Origin: Desertibacillus haloalkaliphilus
GTDB lineage: Bacteria; Bacillota; Bacilli; Bacillales; KJ1-10-99
Assembly (NCBI RefSeq): GCF_019039105.1
Contig: NZ_JAHPIV010000003.1
Location: forward strand, 258,666 to 322,665
Reading direction: 5' to 3'
Length of the DNA stretch: 64,000 bases
Shown piece after piece: positions 43,154 to 51,850 of the stretch. The notes under the pieces were generated by a model. That model was not told where the DNA came from and did no database searches. It saw only the letters and a program-made list of their open reading frames with translations. The number at the start of each line of letters is the position of its first letter. Positions within the stretch are counted from its first letter, which is position 1. Position numbers and translations under genes: made by a program.

Positions 43154-44104
43154 ATGATTATTAACAACAATATTTCAGCATTAAACACACACCGCCAGAT
43201 GGGAATCAACCAAAACGCACAACAATCTTCAATGGAGAAGTTATCTTCAGGTCTTCGTATTAACCGTGCAGGAGACGATGCAGCAGGACTTTCAATCTCT
43301 GAAAAAATGCGTGCTCAAATTAACGGTTTAGATCAAGCAAGCCGTAACTCACAAGACGGTATCTCTTTAATTCAAACAGCTGAAGGTGCATTAGATGAAA
43401 CTCACTCTATCCTTCAACGTATGCGTGAGTTGACTGTTCAAGCTGGCAATGGTACTAATGAACCAGAAGACCTTCAAGCTATTCAAGATGAGATTAACTC
43501 ATTGCAAGAAGAAATTGATGGAATCGCAGACCGTACTGAATTTAATGGTAAAACTTTGTTAGATGGTAGTTTTTCAGATGTAGGTGGATTTGATACTGCT
43601 GGAGCTGAAATTACTGATCCAGATACTGTTGATTCTGTTTTTCTTCAAATTGGTGCAAATCAAGACCAGCAATTACAACTAAACATTGGAAATATGAGTG
43701 CTGATACATTAGGATCAAATATTGATGCTACTGATGACACTAAAATCACTATTAATGATATAGATGTTACAAGTTTTGCAACTGCAGATCCTGGAGATAG
43801 TGTTGATGGTGGAGATGCTGCCGATGGATTCGATGTTCAGTTAGCGGCAATCGATGATGCAATTCAACAAGTGTCTGATCAGCGTTCTGAACTGGGTGCT
43901 ACACAAAACCGTTTAGAGCACACAATTGCTAACTTAGACAATGCTTCTGAGAACTTATCAGCTGCAGAATCTCGTATTCGTGACGTTGATATGGCTGCAG
44001 AGATGATGGAAATGACTCGTTCAAACATCCTTAACCAAGCATCTCAATCAATGTTAGCTCAAGCAAATCAGACTCCTCAGTCAGTTTTACAACTACTAGG
44101 ATAA
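43154..44104 (+). CDS. hag: Flagellin (Hag), interrupted by a group I intron near the 3' end
   Basis: Unspliced frame of 316 aa, ATG at 43154 after AAGGAGG. N-terminal 'MIINNNISALNTHRQMGINQNAQQSSMEKLSSGLRINRAGDDAAGLSISEKMRAQI' and C-terminal 'NLSAAESRIRDVDMAAEMMEMTRSNILNQASQSMLAQANQ' form the D0/D1 helices. The middle (about 150-230) is acidic and variable. Exon 1 would end at 44059 (codon 302, Ala). In the unspliced message the frame continues 14 codons to TAA at 44104. After splicing, exon 1 joins 44429-44473, also 14 codons plus TAA. Both give 316 aa that differ at one residue (T or Q). Controlled by sigma-D and CsrA/FliW. Confidence 0.95.
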   Translation: MIINNNISALNTHRQMGINQNAQQSSMEKLSSGLRINRAGDDAAGLSISEKMRAQINGLDQASRNSQDGISLIQTAEGALDETHSILQRMRELTVQAGNGTNEPEDLQAIQDEINSLQEEIDGIADRTEFNGKTLLDGSFSDVGGFDTAGAEITDPDTVDSVFLQIGANQDQQLQLNIGNMSADTLGSNIDATDDTKITINDIDVTSFATADPGDSVDGGDAADGFDVQLAAIDDAIQQVSDQRSELGATQNRLEHTIANLDNASENLSAAESRIRDVDMAAEMMEMTRSNILNQASQSMLAQANQTPQSVLQLLG

Positions 44105-44428
44105 TGATTTGCAGGGCGTCTTACTTGGTAACGAGTAAGAGCATCACTGGGTGAATTGCTGGAACTTCCTAAAACTTTGTCAACCACAACGGAGTCGGAA
44201 ACGACAAACGTGATGGTTTGAAAATGGCAGAAATAGATGGATAATCAGCAGCCAAGCTCCTGTTTCGAAAGAATGGAGAAGGTTCAACGACTAGGATAAA
44301 CCGCCTAAAGCATTAGCCATGGTGATGAAATCCGTAGGGTATTGAATACTACTCGAAGTGCCCAGCCCCTATTCATCAGTAGGGTGAAGATATAGTCTAA
44401 CCAATGATCGAAAGACATTGAGGCAGTG
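44060..44428 (+). ncRNA. Group I self-splicing intron in hag
   Basis: 369 nt without an endonuclease gene. The core is recognisable: GTTCAACGACTAG (about 44290) with GACTA pairing TAGTC in AAGATATAGTC (about 44386-44396), giving P7. CCCCTA..TAGGG just before it gives P8. CAGCAGCCAAGCTC lies in the P4-P6 region. TCTTACT/AGTAAGA at about 44120-44141 gives P2. P1: exon GCU plus intron C (44057-44060) pairs with GGGC (44114-44117), putting a U-G wobble at the 5' splice site, extended by GCAAATCA/TGATTTGC. The intron ends in G at 44428. Group I introns in flagellin genes are known from Geobacillus. The exact ends are my inference from P1 and the reading frame. Confidence 0.85.
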
Positions 44429-44473
44429 CAAGCCAACCAACAACCACAATCAGTATTACAATTACTTGGATAA
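44429..44473 (+). CDS. hag: hag exon 2 (last 14 codons and stop)
   Basis: Encodes QANQQPQSVLQLLG-stop, the standard flagellin C-terminus. It duplicates the tail read in the unspliced frame (QANQTPQSVLQLLG). Eight of the nine differing codons are synonymous. The hag terminator lies downstream of it, so it is part of the hag transcript. Confidence 0.8.
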   Translation, partial: QANQQPQSVLQLLG

Positions 44474-44528
44474 TAGGAAAGTTAGTTAGTTGGAAAGTAG
44501 AAAGTTGGAAAGAACAATCTTTCTAAAA

Positions 44529-44567
44529 CAAAGAGGCTCTAGCTTAGGCTGGGGTCTCTTTATTTTT
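44529..44567 (+). terminator. Terminator of hag
   Basis: AAAGAGGCTCTAGC and GCTGGGGTCTCTTT pair over 14 bp (some G-U) around TTAG, followed by ATTTTT. Its place after exon 2 shows that the intron and exon 2 belong to the hag transcript. Confidence 0.88.
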
Positions 44568-44585
44568 AAAATTAGAAGGGAATGT

Positions 44586-45176
44586 TTGAGTCTGAATATT
44601 AGAGAGTTGTTTCAAAATGTTATTACAATTGATAACTTCCAGGTTGTTATCCCTCTGATTGTTGTAATGATAACCCTATTATTTAACGCATTTAAAGAAA
44701 GAAGAGATCGCAATTATCAATTTCGACCAATACCAACAATATTCTCTATAGTTAGGCTAGAACCAGAACGAGGCATAGGTAAAACTAATATCCTTTATAA
44801 TGATAATATAATGAATATAGATGTAATTGATGAGGGGCATTTTTTAAAAATAACCAATATATCAGAACCACCCATGTTAAGTGTTTCGGTTTCTGTAACT
44901 TATAAAAATGGGTATCAACCTGAGTTATATAATATCTACTTGATTGAGAAAGAAGAATCTTATATTATTCCTATTTCAAAAAAAGATTTGAAAGGGGAAA
45001 GTGAAAGAAAATTAGAGGAAGTTTTTTTAAAATATAGGTCACTTTCTGGACAAAAACTCTTAGCAAGGTTTAATCATGATGGTAAAATTGAAGTTGTTGC
45101 TAAACGATTTGGTTTTTTAAATGAAAAGTTTATTTCCATTAAATCAAGAGCCAAATCTGAATTTAAAAAACTTTAA
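44586..45176 (+). CDS. Unrecognised membrane-anchored protein
   Basis: 196 aa. TTG at 44586 (AGAAGGGA upstream) is chosen; a longer frame from 44490 would cross the hag terminator. Residues about 15-35 ('FQVVIPLIVVMITLLFNAF') form one membrane segment; the remainder is a cytoplasmic, Lys-rich, beta-rich domain ('PPMLSVSVSVTYKNGYQPELYNIYLIEKEESYIIPISKKD'). Base composition is lower in GC than its neighbours, with many AAA/TTA codons, hinting at recent acquisition. Family not recognised. Confidence 0.6.
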   Translation: MSLNIRELFQNVITIDNFQVVIPLIVVMITLLFNAFKERRDRNYQFRPIPTIFSIVRLEPERGIGKTNILYNDNIMNIDVIDEGHFLKITNISEPPMLSVSVSVTYKNGYQPELYNIYLIEKEESYIIPISKKDLKGESERKLEEVFLKYRSLSGQKLLARFNHDGKIEVVAKRFGFLNEKFISIKSRAKSEFKKL

Positions 45177-45315
45177 TTTTTTACTTACTTATCACAATTA
45201 TAGTTCTGGTGATGTGGTACCTGTCACCGCCCGAAGATTGTAAGTTTTGTCGGTGGGCTTTAGGTTGATAATGCTATAATTAGAGCATCAAAGTTATAGA
45301 AAGTTGGATTGAAAG

Positions 45316-45684
45316 ATGGAAAAACACATAGACGTAATGAAACAATCAGTTGAACTAACTGAAACAATCCTCGAAGGCTTACAACACATCCAGAAGCTAC
45401 TTGGAGAAGGTAAGTTTGAAGAGACGATGTACTTATTTGAGGATGCAGTTGCTGGGTTCACAACTATAGTGCGATCAATTGGACCTGTACAGAAAGAGTT
45501 AAACAACGATGAGTTAGAAACTAAAATAAACAGTGTTAAAAATGCATTAGATCTGGTCGTTGGTACTTACGAATCGAATAGCCATGGGAAAGTACAAGAA
45601 ATCATGCAATTTACGTTAGTACCTCAGTTCATGAAATTAAAGCAAGAGCTAGAACGTGCCTTTGAACCGTATTTGCTGTCTTAA
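45316..45684 (+). CDS. Small helical protein, unknown function
   Basis: 122 aa, ATG at 45316 (GAAAGATGG region upstream; the ribosome site is weak). All-helical, acidic: 'MKQSVELTETILEGLQHIQKLLGEGKFEETMYLFEDAVAGFTTI'. A TATAAT-like -10 lies at about 45276. No cysteines, signal or membrane segment. Its position in the flagellar cluster suggests but does not prove a motility role. Confidence 0.65.
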   Translation: MEKHIDVMKQSVELTETILEGLQHIQKLLGEGKFEETMYLFEDAVAGFTTIVRSIGPVQKELNNDELETKINSVKNALDLVVGTYESNSHGKVQEIMQFTLVPQFMKLKQELERAFEPYLLS

Positions 45685-46128
45685 GGTTTAGTAAGAAAAT
45701 ACTTCTGATTGGAGTTGCATTACTGTTGGTGTGTTGCACAATTGAATAATGCAAAGGAGGAGTTACCGAGGTAAGGAAAGGTGGCTCTTTTTCTTTTCCA
45801 AGTGCATTCTTTTGTTCCGTGAGTGTTAACTGCCTTATCTGCTTTCTATCAGGGTTCAGTTATCTTAATTTGGTAGTATAAATTCTGAATATATTATTAG
45901 TGAATTTTAATAGGGGAAAACTATCAACATTCAGCTGGCAACCAATTTTTCGTTATTTATCTTCAATATGACTAAACTCAACCTTTACTCCAAGTTTTAT
46001 AAAAGCTTAATTTAAAAACACCTAACAAGTAAACAACATAGTTCACTTATTAGGCGCACGTAAATATCCCCCCCTAATGACTATACTATAACTCCCTCTT
46101 TAACTCCCAACGCTATTCACTCCCCACC
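45685..46128. other. Intergenic region between convergent genes
   Basis: About 440 bp, AT-rich, no gene seen. It has a perfect inverted repeat TTGCATTA/TAATGCAA (45715-45754) just after the small helical gene and the terminator listed at 46012. Confidence 0.5.
46012..46054 (-). terminator. Terminator of the two-component operon
   Basis: CCTAACAAGT (46021-46030) and ACTTATTAGG (46045-46054) pair with one mismatch. Read on the minus strand it is followed by TGTTTTTAAA. It is about 75 nt past the regulator stop codon. Confidence 0.7.
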
Positions 46129-46839
46129 CTACCTCTTAACCCGATACCTCCGCTCAGGCCTTCCCACAGCTCCATGTTGGAGGGTGATTTCTACGATTTG
46201 TTCTGAGGCGAGGTATTCTAAATAGCGGCGTGCGGTGGAGTGGCTGACACCGATGAGGCGGGCGCATTCATCGGCATTAACGCTTTCGGTCATTGTTGCC
46301 ATTTGATCTTTAATTCTCGTTAATGTGAATTTGTCGATCCCTTTTGGTAGTTGTTTCTTATCTTCCTTTGGTTGGGCGGCTGGTTCCTTTTTAGTAGATG
46401 GAAAGAGATTGTCGACGTCGTTTTGGACAAATAATTGTTGTTCATCAAGCTTATGGACCATTGCTTGGTATTTTTTTAACGTGTCAATGAAGCGGTTCAT
46501 CATTACTGGCTTAATGATATAGCTAAAAGCGCCGCCGCGGATTGCTTCACCGACTGTTTCTGTATCTTTTGAAGCGGTAATTAAAATAATATCAATGCCG
46601 CGGTGTTTTTTTCGAATCTCCCATAGTAGCTCAATGCCGTGCATGTCTGGTAGGAAGATATCAAGTAAAATCAGCTTTGGTTGATGGTGTTCAAGCAAGT
46701 CTAGTGCTTGTTCCGCCGTGTTTGCAATGTATGTGACTTTAAATGAATCTAGCTTTTCGGCAAATTTTGTATAGCTACTTGCTGCAACTTCATCATCTTC
46801 TATAATCATGACATCAATGATTTGAGTTTGACTCTTCAT
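46129..46839 (-). CDS. CitT/DctR-type response regulator
   Basis: 236 aa. ATG at 46839 follows AAGGAGG; it starts 26 nt inside the kinase gene. Receiver domain with acidic pair 'IIEDDE' and phosphoacceptor Asp60 in 'LILLDIFLPDMHG'. C-terminal winged-helix/HTH of the citrate/malate class ('CARLIGVSHSTARRYLEYLASEQIVEITLQHGAVGRPERRYRV'). With the adjacent kinase it probably activates the divergent TctC-TctA-TctB transporter genes. Confidence 0.9.
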   Translation of the reverse strand: MKSQTQIIDVMIIEDDEVAASSYTKFAEKLDSFKVTYIANTAEQALDLLEHHQPKLILLDIFLPDMHGIELLWEIRKKHRGIDIILITASKDTETVGEAIRGGAFSYIIKPVMMNRFIDTLKKYQAMVHKLDEQQLFVQNDVDNLFPSTKKEPAAQPKEDKKQLPKGIDKFTLTRIKDQMATMTESVNADECARLIGVSHSTARRYLEYLASEQIVEITLQHGAVGRPERRYRVKR

Positions 46840-48445
46840 TTGATTGACCTCCTTCATCATTCGTTTTCGGTAGTGATACTGTAAATCTAGCGCCACCAAG
46901 GTCGCTGTTTGAAATGAAAATTTCCCCACCTAAAAGTTCTAGCTTATCTAAGACGATCGCTAATCCAATGCCATGGTTTGTAGCAACTACCTTTGTCGTA
47001 TATCCTTCTTTAAAAATCTTTTCCTCATCTTCTTTGGAAATGCCGTGACCGTTATCTTCAATATCGAAAATAATATCCGGTCCAAGGTCTGTAAACGATA
47101 CTTTTACGTGACCATTCGCTCCTCTTGCTTGATAGGCAGCTTCAATCGCATTTTCTATTAAATTAGCAAGAATCGTCACTACTGCTTGTTCACTCATCCC
47201 ATCAGGTAGTGGTTGTAATTCACTTTCGTTATCAATGTCAAAGTCCACTTTGCGCTCGGAGGCTCGGTTTGCTTTTCCTAATAAACAAGCCGCAATCATC
47301 GGGTTTTTGACCGATTCAATTAAATATGCGATAAAGTCTTGGCGATGTTTGACTTCATCTGAAATCAGGCGAATCGCTTCGTCGGTGTTATTGAGTTTCA
47401 ACAAACCGTAAATCGTATTAAGTTTATTTAAGAACTCATGATTTTGGGCACGCATATTGTCTGTATGAACTTTCATTTCCGAGAACTCTTTTTTTAGTTG
47501 TTCAATCTCTGATACGGGTCGAAACGTAAAAACGATCCCTTGTAACTCGTTATGATCTAATATCGGCGAGTAATCCATGACATAGATTTGCTTTTCTAAA
47601 AGAATTTTTTTATTTGATACATCTTTCGTTCGATCAATTTCATTGAGTGCTTCGAGAATCTTCGGGTGAGTGATTGAATCACCAATGTCGAACTGATGGA
47701 AATAGTCCATTTCTCGTGCCTTTTTGTCCATCGTTACAATGGTACCGTCTCGACTAACAGCGACGATCGCATCATGAATCGAATCCAAGATCGCACCTTT
47801 TTCTTTAAAAAGGTAAGAAATCTCTTCAGGTTCTAGTCCGTAAAATAATTTTTTTAGCTTTCGGGCAACAACGATCGCACCGATGATCCCGAGCATTAAA
47901 ACGAAGGAAAACCATTGGGTCGCTTGTCTGCGATAATTTTGTACTTCTTGATTGATATCCTCATACAAAAATCCGACGGAAGAAACTCCGATGACTTCTC
48001 CTTGGTTATTGTAGATCGGTGTTTTCGCTTTTGCGGCATCACCAGAAACACCAACACCTCGATAGATGACTGATTGCTTTTCTTCAAACACATCTCTATT
48101 GCTCGTTCCCATCACATGACCGATCTCTTCTGGGTTGTGATGGGAGTAGCGAATACTATCTCTGTTTCCGATGACAACGTAGCTTGCCCCCGTTAGTTCG
48201 CGGATCGTCTCAGCTGCTGGTTGCATAACTGAGGACGGGTCGCTCGTTGAAAAGGCATAAATGATTTGGTCATTCGATGCTGCTAGTTTTGCAACATCCA
48301 TGGCACGCTCACCAAAATGTTTTTCGATCGCATTACTAAAAATAGTTGAGAAGAGAACGGTTGCAAGAACAAGACACGTAAGCACGACAAAAGAGACAAG
48401 AATGATCATCTTTGTTAATAGATTTGGTCGTAGAACGTTTCGCAT
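46814..48445 (-). CDS. CitA/DctS-type sensor histidine kinase
   Basis: 543 aa. ATG at 48445 with AAGGTGA upstream; the longer upstream frame is an AT-rich leader. Membrane segments at about 14-36 and 178-198 flank a PDC/CACHE-like extracellular sensor ('SYVVIGNRDSIRYSHHNPEEIGHVMG', the DcuS/CitA ligand motif). A PAS domain ('ILDSIHDAIVAVSRDGTIVTMDKKARE') and the H-box 'RAQNHEFLNKLNTIYGLLKL' follow, then HATPase ('VVTILANLIENAIEAA', 'DNGHGI'). The family senses extracellular di- and tricarboxylates. Confidence 0.92.
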   Translation of the reverse strand: MRNVLRPNLLTKMIILVSFVVLTCLVLATVLFSTIFSNAIEKHFGERAMDVAKLAASNDQIIYAFSTSDPSSVMQPAAETIRELTGASYVVIGNRDSIRYSHHNPEEIGHVMGTSNRDVFEEKQSVIYRGVGVSGDAAKAKTPIYNNQGEVIGVSSVGFLYEDINQEVQNYRRQATQWFSFVLMLGIIGAIVVARKLKKLFYGLEPEEISYLFKEKGAILDSIHDAIVAVSRDGTIVTMDKKAREMDYFHQFDIGDSITHPKILEALNEIDRTKDVSNKKILLEKQIYVMDYSPILDHNELQGIVFTFRPVSEIEQLKKEFSEMKVHTDNMRAQNHEFLNKLNTIYGLLKLNNTDEAIRLISDEVKHRQDFIAYLIESVKNPMIAACLLGKANRASERKVDFDIDNESELQPLPDGMSEQAVVTILANLIENAIEAAYQARGANGHVKVSFTDLGPDIIFDIEDNGHGISKEDEEKIFKEGYTTKVVATNHGIGLAIVLDKLELLGGEIFISNSDLGGARFTVSLPKTNDEGGQSNEESNSNH

Positions 48446-48618
48446 GACATTCACCTTTTTCCTAAATATGTAAAAATAAAAATTATGAAAATAATAAAAA
48501 TAATAAAACAAATACTAAAAATTTTAAAAATATTAAAACACTACCCTATTTATATTACACTCTAACTACACCAAATGAACACGCTTACAAGTTGGAAAAT
48601 TTTAAATCTGCTGTTTGT

Positions 48619-48647
48619 TTGGCATCTTCGTACTAATTCTATTATAA
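48619..48647 (+). promoter_or_regulatory. Candidate promoter of the tct operon
   Basis: TTGGCA (48619-48624), 17-nt spacer, TTATAA (48642-48647), 27 nt before the tctC start. AT-rich DNA upstream could bind the response regulator. Confidence 0.4.
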
Positions 48648-48674
48648 ACAAAACTAGTTATAGGGGGATACTAC

Positions 48675-49784
48675 ATGTTGAAAAAAAGTTATTTATTTAT
48701 CGTTGTTTTACTTCTATCGGTCGTAGCGATGGTCGCATGTTCATCAAATGAAGATGCGTCAAGCGAGAATGGATCGTCAGATGAGGTGTTTTATGATGGC
48801 AAAACGCTAGAAATTCTCGTTCCAACAAGTCCAGGTGGGGGCTCCGACATTATGGCTCGCTTTATGACACCATACTTACATGAACATATTGAAGGAAACC
48901 CAACGGTGCAGGCAGTGAATGTACCTGGGGGTGGAACGATTACTGGTTCAAATGAGTTTGCATTGATGAGAGAAGCAAATGGTGAAAATGCGATCTGGGC
49001 AAGTATTTCAACAACAACGGCTTACCTATTAAATAACCCGGCCATTCAATTTGATTATGCGGATTGGACACCAGTTGTCGGCTATCCAGATGGTGGCGTT
49101 GTCTATATCTCACCAGATACAGGTGTTACTGGTGTTAGTGATCTTTTAGAAGCAGACGAACAACTCGTTTATGGTGGGACAAGTGCTACAGGGCTACCAT
49201 TGACAACGATTTTATCGTTTGAAGTGTTAGGACTTGATGTTGATGCTATCTTCGGTTATGAGAGTAGCGGACCTGCTCGAATTGCTTTTGAGCAAGGAGA
49301 AACAAACATTGATTTCCAAACAACATCTTCATACTTTTCAAGCGTGCTTCCACTAGTTGAGGAAGGAAAAGCAATTCCACTGTATGCGATGGGACAGATC
49401 AATGCTGATGGAGAGCTTGTTAGGGATCCACACTACCCTGAACTTCCAACGGTGAAAGAAGTCTATGAGGAGCTTCATGGTGAAGAGCCATCTGGTGAAG
49501 AGTGGGATGCGTTTAAAGCATTTGTAGGTGCTCTTTATACAGTCCAAAAAATCCTATGGGTACATGATGAAGTTCCTGAAGAATCACTTGAAGCTCTAAT
49601 CAATGGAGCAGAAAATATGGTTGCAGATGAGGAGTTTATAACAGAAGGTGCTGATGTATTTGGTTATGATCCATTTGTTGGGGAAGAGCTGCAAACATTA
49701 ATTAAGCAGTTACATGATCTACCAGATGGTGTACAAGATTGGGTAATTGACTATTTAGAAACAGAACATGACGTTCAATTATAA
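48675..49784 (+). CDS. tctC: TctC-type substrate-binding lipoprotein
   Basis: 369 aa, ATG at 48675 after AGGGGGA. Lipoprotein signal with Cys22 ('VAMVACSSNEDASSE'). The mature protein has the Bug/TctC fold: 'LEILVPTSPGGGSDIMARFMTPYL', 'NVPGGGTITGSNEF', 'VVGYPDGGVVYISPDT'. Binds a carboxylate for the tripartite tricarboxylate transporter. Larger and more acidic than proteobacterial TctC. A perfect stem-loop separates it from tctA. Confidence 0.87.
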   Translation: MLKKSYLFIVVLLLSVVAMVACSSNEDASSENGSSDEVFYDGKTLEILVPTSPGGGSDIMARFMTPYLHEHIEGNPTVQAVNVPGGGTITGSNEFALMREANGENAIWASISTTTAYLLNNPAIQFDYADWTPVVGYPDGGVVYISPDTGVTGVSDLLEADEQLVYGGTSATGLPLTTILSFEVLGLDVDAIFGYESSGPARIAFEQGETNIDFQTTSSYFSSVLPLVEEGKAIPLYAMGQINADGELVRDPHYPELPTVKEVYEELHGEEPSGEEWDAFKAFVGALYTVQKILWVHDEVPEESLEALINGAENMVADEEFITEGADVFGYDPFVGEELQTLIKQLHDLPDGVQDWVIDYLETEHDVQL

Positions 49785-49795
49785 AAGGAACTTGA

Positions 49796-49826
49796 CTTGG
49801 AAGCCTGCGTACTAGCGGCTTCCAAG
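49796..49826 (+). promoter_or_regulatory. Intercistronic stem-loop between tctC and tctA
   Basis: CTTGGAAGCC and GGCTTCCAAG are perfect 10-bp arms around TGCGTACTAGC, without a T run. Such hairpins often stabilise the upstream binding-protein mRNA or partly terminate, giving more TctC than TctA. Confidence 0.6.
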
Positions 49827-49851
49827 CGCTTTATAAGGAAGGGGTGAGAGT

Positions 49852-51351
49852 ATGATAGAGACACTATTGCAAACGTTAACGATCGTTTTTGATCCATCAA
49901 GATTAGTGTTTATGTTTTTAGGCATCATGTTAGGTTTAACCATCGGCTTACTTCCAGGACTAAGTGGAACGGTTGGTATGTCAATCCTTCTTCCTTTCGT
50001 TTATGGTATGGACCCGTTCACGGGTATGGCATTATTAATTGGTATGGTAGCCGTCGTCCACACAGGTGATACGTTTCCGTCAGTCTTATTAGGGATTCCA
50101 GGATCATCTGGTTCACAAGCAACAATCATGGACGGATTTCCACTTGCGCAAAAAGGGCAGGCATCAAGAGCTCTCGGAGCAGCGTTCTTCTGTTCGATGA
50201 TTGGTGGGGTGATTGGCGGGATTGTCTTATTTCTTGTCGTTCCATTTGTACGTCCACTCGTCCTTGCCTTTGGATCACCGGAGCTATTTATGCTCGCTTT
50301 GCTAGGGTTAAGTATGGTTGGTATTTTGTCTGGAAAAAGACCGATTATCGGTGTCGTTGCTGGTTTATTTGGAATGTTGCTTGGGACGATTGGAAGTGCA
50401 CCAGCAGTTCCCGACTATCGCTATACATTTGACTGGCTATACCTTTATAACGGGTTACCGCTGCCACTGGTCGCACTTGGCTTGTTTGCCTTCCCTGTCT
50501 TGATTGACTTGCTTGTATCAAACCAAAGCATTTCAAAAGGGGCAAAGTTATCTGGTAGCTGGTTTAATGGGGTAAAAGATTCACTTAATAACAAATGGCT
50601 GATGTTTCGCAGCTCTGCATTAGGTTCTGCCGCTGGGTTTGTTCCTGGACTAGGTGGGAGTGTTGTTGACTGGTTAAGTTACGGTTTGGCCAAGCAAACG
50701 AGTAAAAAGAATGATGAGTTTGGTAAGGGAGATATTCGCGGTGTCATCGCTCCTGAGAGTGCCAACAACGCCAAAGAGGGTGGCGCGTTAATTCCAACGT
50801 TGATGTTTGGGATTCCTGGAAGCGGTACGACTGCGATTTTATTAGGTGGTTTATTGTTAATGGGGGTTGAGGCCGGTCCACAGCTAGTCACAACAGAGCT
50901 ATCATTAACAATGTCAATTATTTGGACGCTCATTATTGCCAATGTCTTTGGTGCAATCGCTTGCTTATTATTGATTAAACCAATTGCCAAATTTAGTACG
51001 ATTCACCCTACGAAACTCGTTCCATTTCTTGCGATCTTATTGATTTTAGGTGCTTATCAGACAAGTCAGCACTGGGGCGATCTCCTTGCGTTTGTTGTCC
51101 TCGGTATGGTTGGTTGGGTGATGAAGCAGCTAGATTGGCCGCGTGCACCGGTATTGATCGGGTTCGTGCTTGCTTTATCAGCTGAACGATATCTCTGGAT
51201 CTCATTCTCTCGTTTTGGGACGGAATGGTTAACTAGACCAGGTGTCATGATTATCGGAGTATTAATTGTTGTCATTTTAGTCAGTGGTTTGTTAATGAAT
51301 CGTAAAAAACGCAGCAACGAGACTTTTGAAGATAAAGGGGTGAGGTCATGA
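49852..51351 (+). CDS. tctA: TctA family transporter, large membrane subunit
   Basis: 499 aa, ATG at 49852 after AAGGAAGGGGTGAG. About eleven membrane segments. 'GLTIGLLPGLSGTVGMSILLPFVYGMDPFTGMALLIGM' and 'DTFPSVLLGIPGSSGSQATIMDGFPLAQKGQASRALGAAF' are the TctA signature; the half-repeat 'SALGSAAGFVPGLGGSVVDWLSYGLAKQ' and 'LIPTLMFGIPGSGTTAILLGGL' recurs later. Cytoplasmic membrane; works with TctB and TctC. Confidence 0.94.
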   Translation: MIETLLQTLTIVFDPSRLVFMFLGIMLGLTIGLLPGLSGTVGMSILLPFVYGMDPFTGMALLIGMVAVVHTGDTFPSVLLGIPGSSGSQATIMDGFPLAQKGQASRALGAAFFCSMIGGVIGGIVLFLVVPFVRPLVLAFGSPELFMLALLGLSMVGILSGKRPIIGVVAGLFGMLLGTIGSAPAVPDYRYTFDWLYLYNGLPLPLVALGLFAFPVLIDLLVSNQSISKGAKLSGSWFNGVKDSLNNKWLMFRSSALGSAAGFVPGLGGSVVDWLSYGLAKQTSKKNDEFGKGDIRGVIAPESANNAKEGGALIPTLMFGIPGSGTTAILLGGLLLMGVEAGPQLVTTELSLTMSIIWTLIIANVFGAIACLLLIKPIAKFSTIHPTKLVPFLAILLILGAYQTSQHWGDLLAFVVLGMVGWVMKQLDWPRAPVLIGFVLALSAERYLWISFSRFGTEWLTRPGVMIIGVLIVVILVSGLLMNRKKRSNETFEDKGVRS

Positions 51352-51788
51352 AGAAGAAACATGCTTCATTACTCTTTTTGGGATTGCTCTTTCTACTGTT
51401 TGTATGGATGGCTGTTCAAGCAACAAGCTTTCAAACGCAAGCTAGCTACTTTCCATTGTATATTGCACTGCTGGCAAGTGTACTCACGATTGTTGCTACG
51501 ATAAGGCAGATCGTTCAGATGCGTAAGGAAGATAATCAAGAACCTTTCCATGAAAATATGAGCAATGTCATTAAGTATACAGCTTGGTTGATTGGCTACC
51601 TCATTTTGATTTATCTAGTTGGTCTTGTTCTTGCATCGATTGTCTACTTATTTACGTTTTTACTTTATGAAGCGAGACTCACGATCGTAAAGAGTATCTT
51701 ATCGACTGGGGTGGCTACGGTCGTGGTCATATTGATTAGTCGATTTATGGAATTGGAATGGCCTTCAAGCCTCTTTGCGATCTTTTAA
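51348..51788 (+). CDS. tctB: TctB family transporter, small membrane subunit
   Basis: 146 aa, ATGA overlap with tctA. Four membrane segments ('ASLLFLGLLFLLFVWMAVQA', 'YFPLYIALLASVLTIVATI', and two in the C-terminal half). Poorly conserved family, identified mainly by topology and position. Confidence 0.88.
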   Translation: MKKKHASLLFLGLLFLLFVWMAVQATSFQTQASYFPLYIALLASVLTIVATIRQIVQMRKEDNQEPFHENMSNVIKYTAWLIGYLILIYLVGLVLASIVYLFTFLLYEARLTIVKSILSTGVATVVVILISRFMELEWPSSLFAIF

Positions 51789-51850
51789 AGGACAGGCTTA
51801 GGGGTGTCGGAAGAGAGGCATAATTTTTTCAAAAGATAGGTGAGTAATCT

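Noticed and set aside
44105..44473. Remnant of a second flagellin gene after hag
   Set aside because: The duplicated tail could come from a deleted tandem hag copy, but the sequence between contains a full group I core with P1 anchored in hag exon 1, so an intron explains it better.
44490..44585. Upstream extension of the orphan gene at 44586
   Set aside because: The extension runs through the hag terminator and has no ribosome site.
49796..49826. Full terminator between tctC and tctA
   Set aside because: Perfect stem but no T run; genes are functionally linked, so it is more likely an mRNA-stabilising or attenuating stem-loop.
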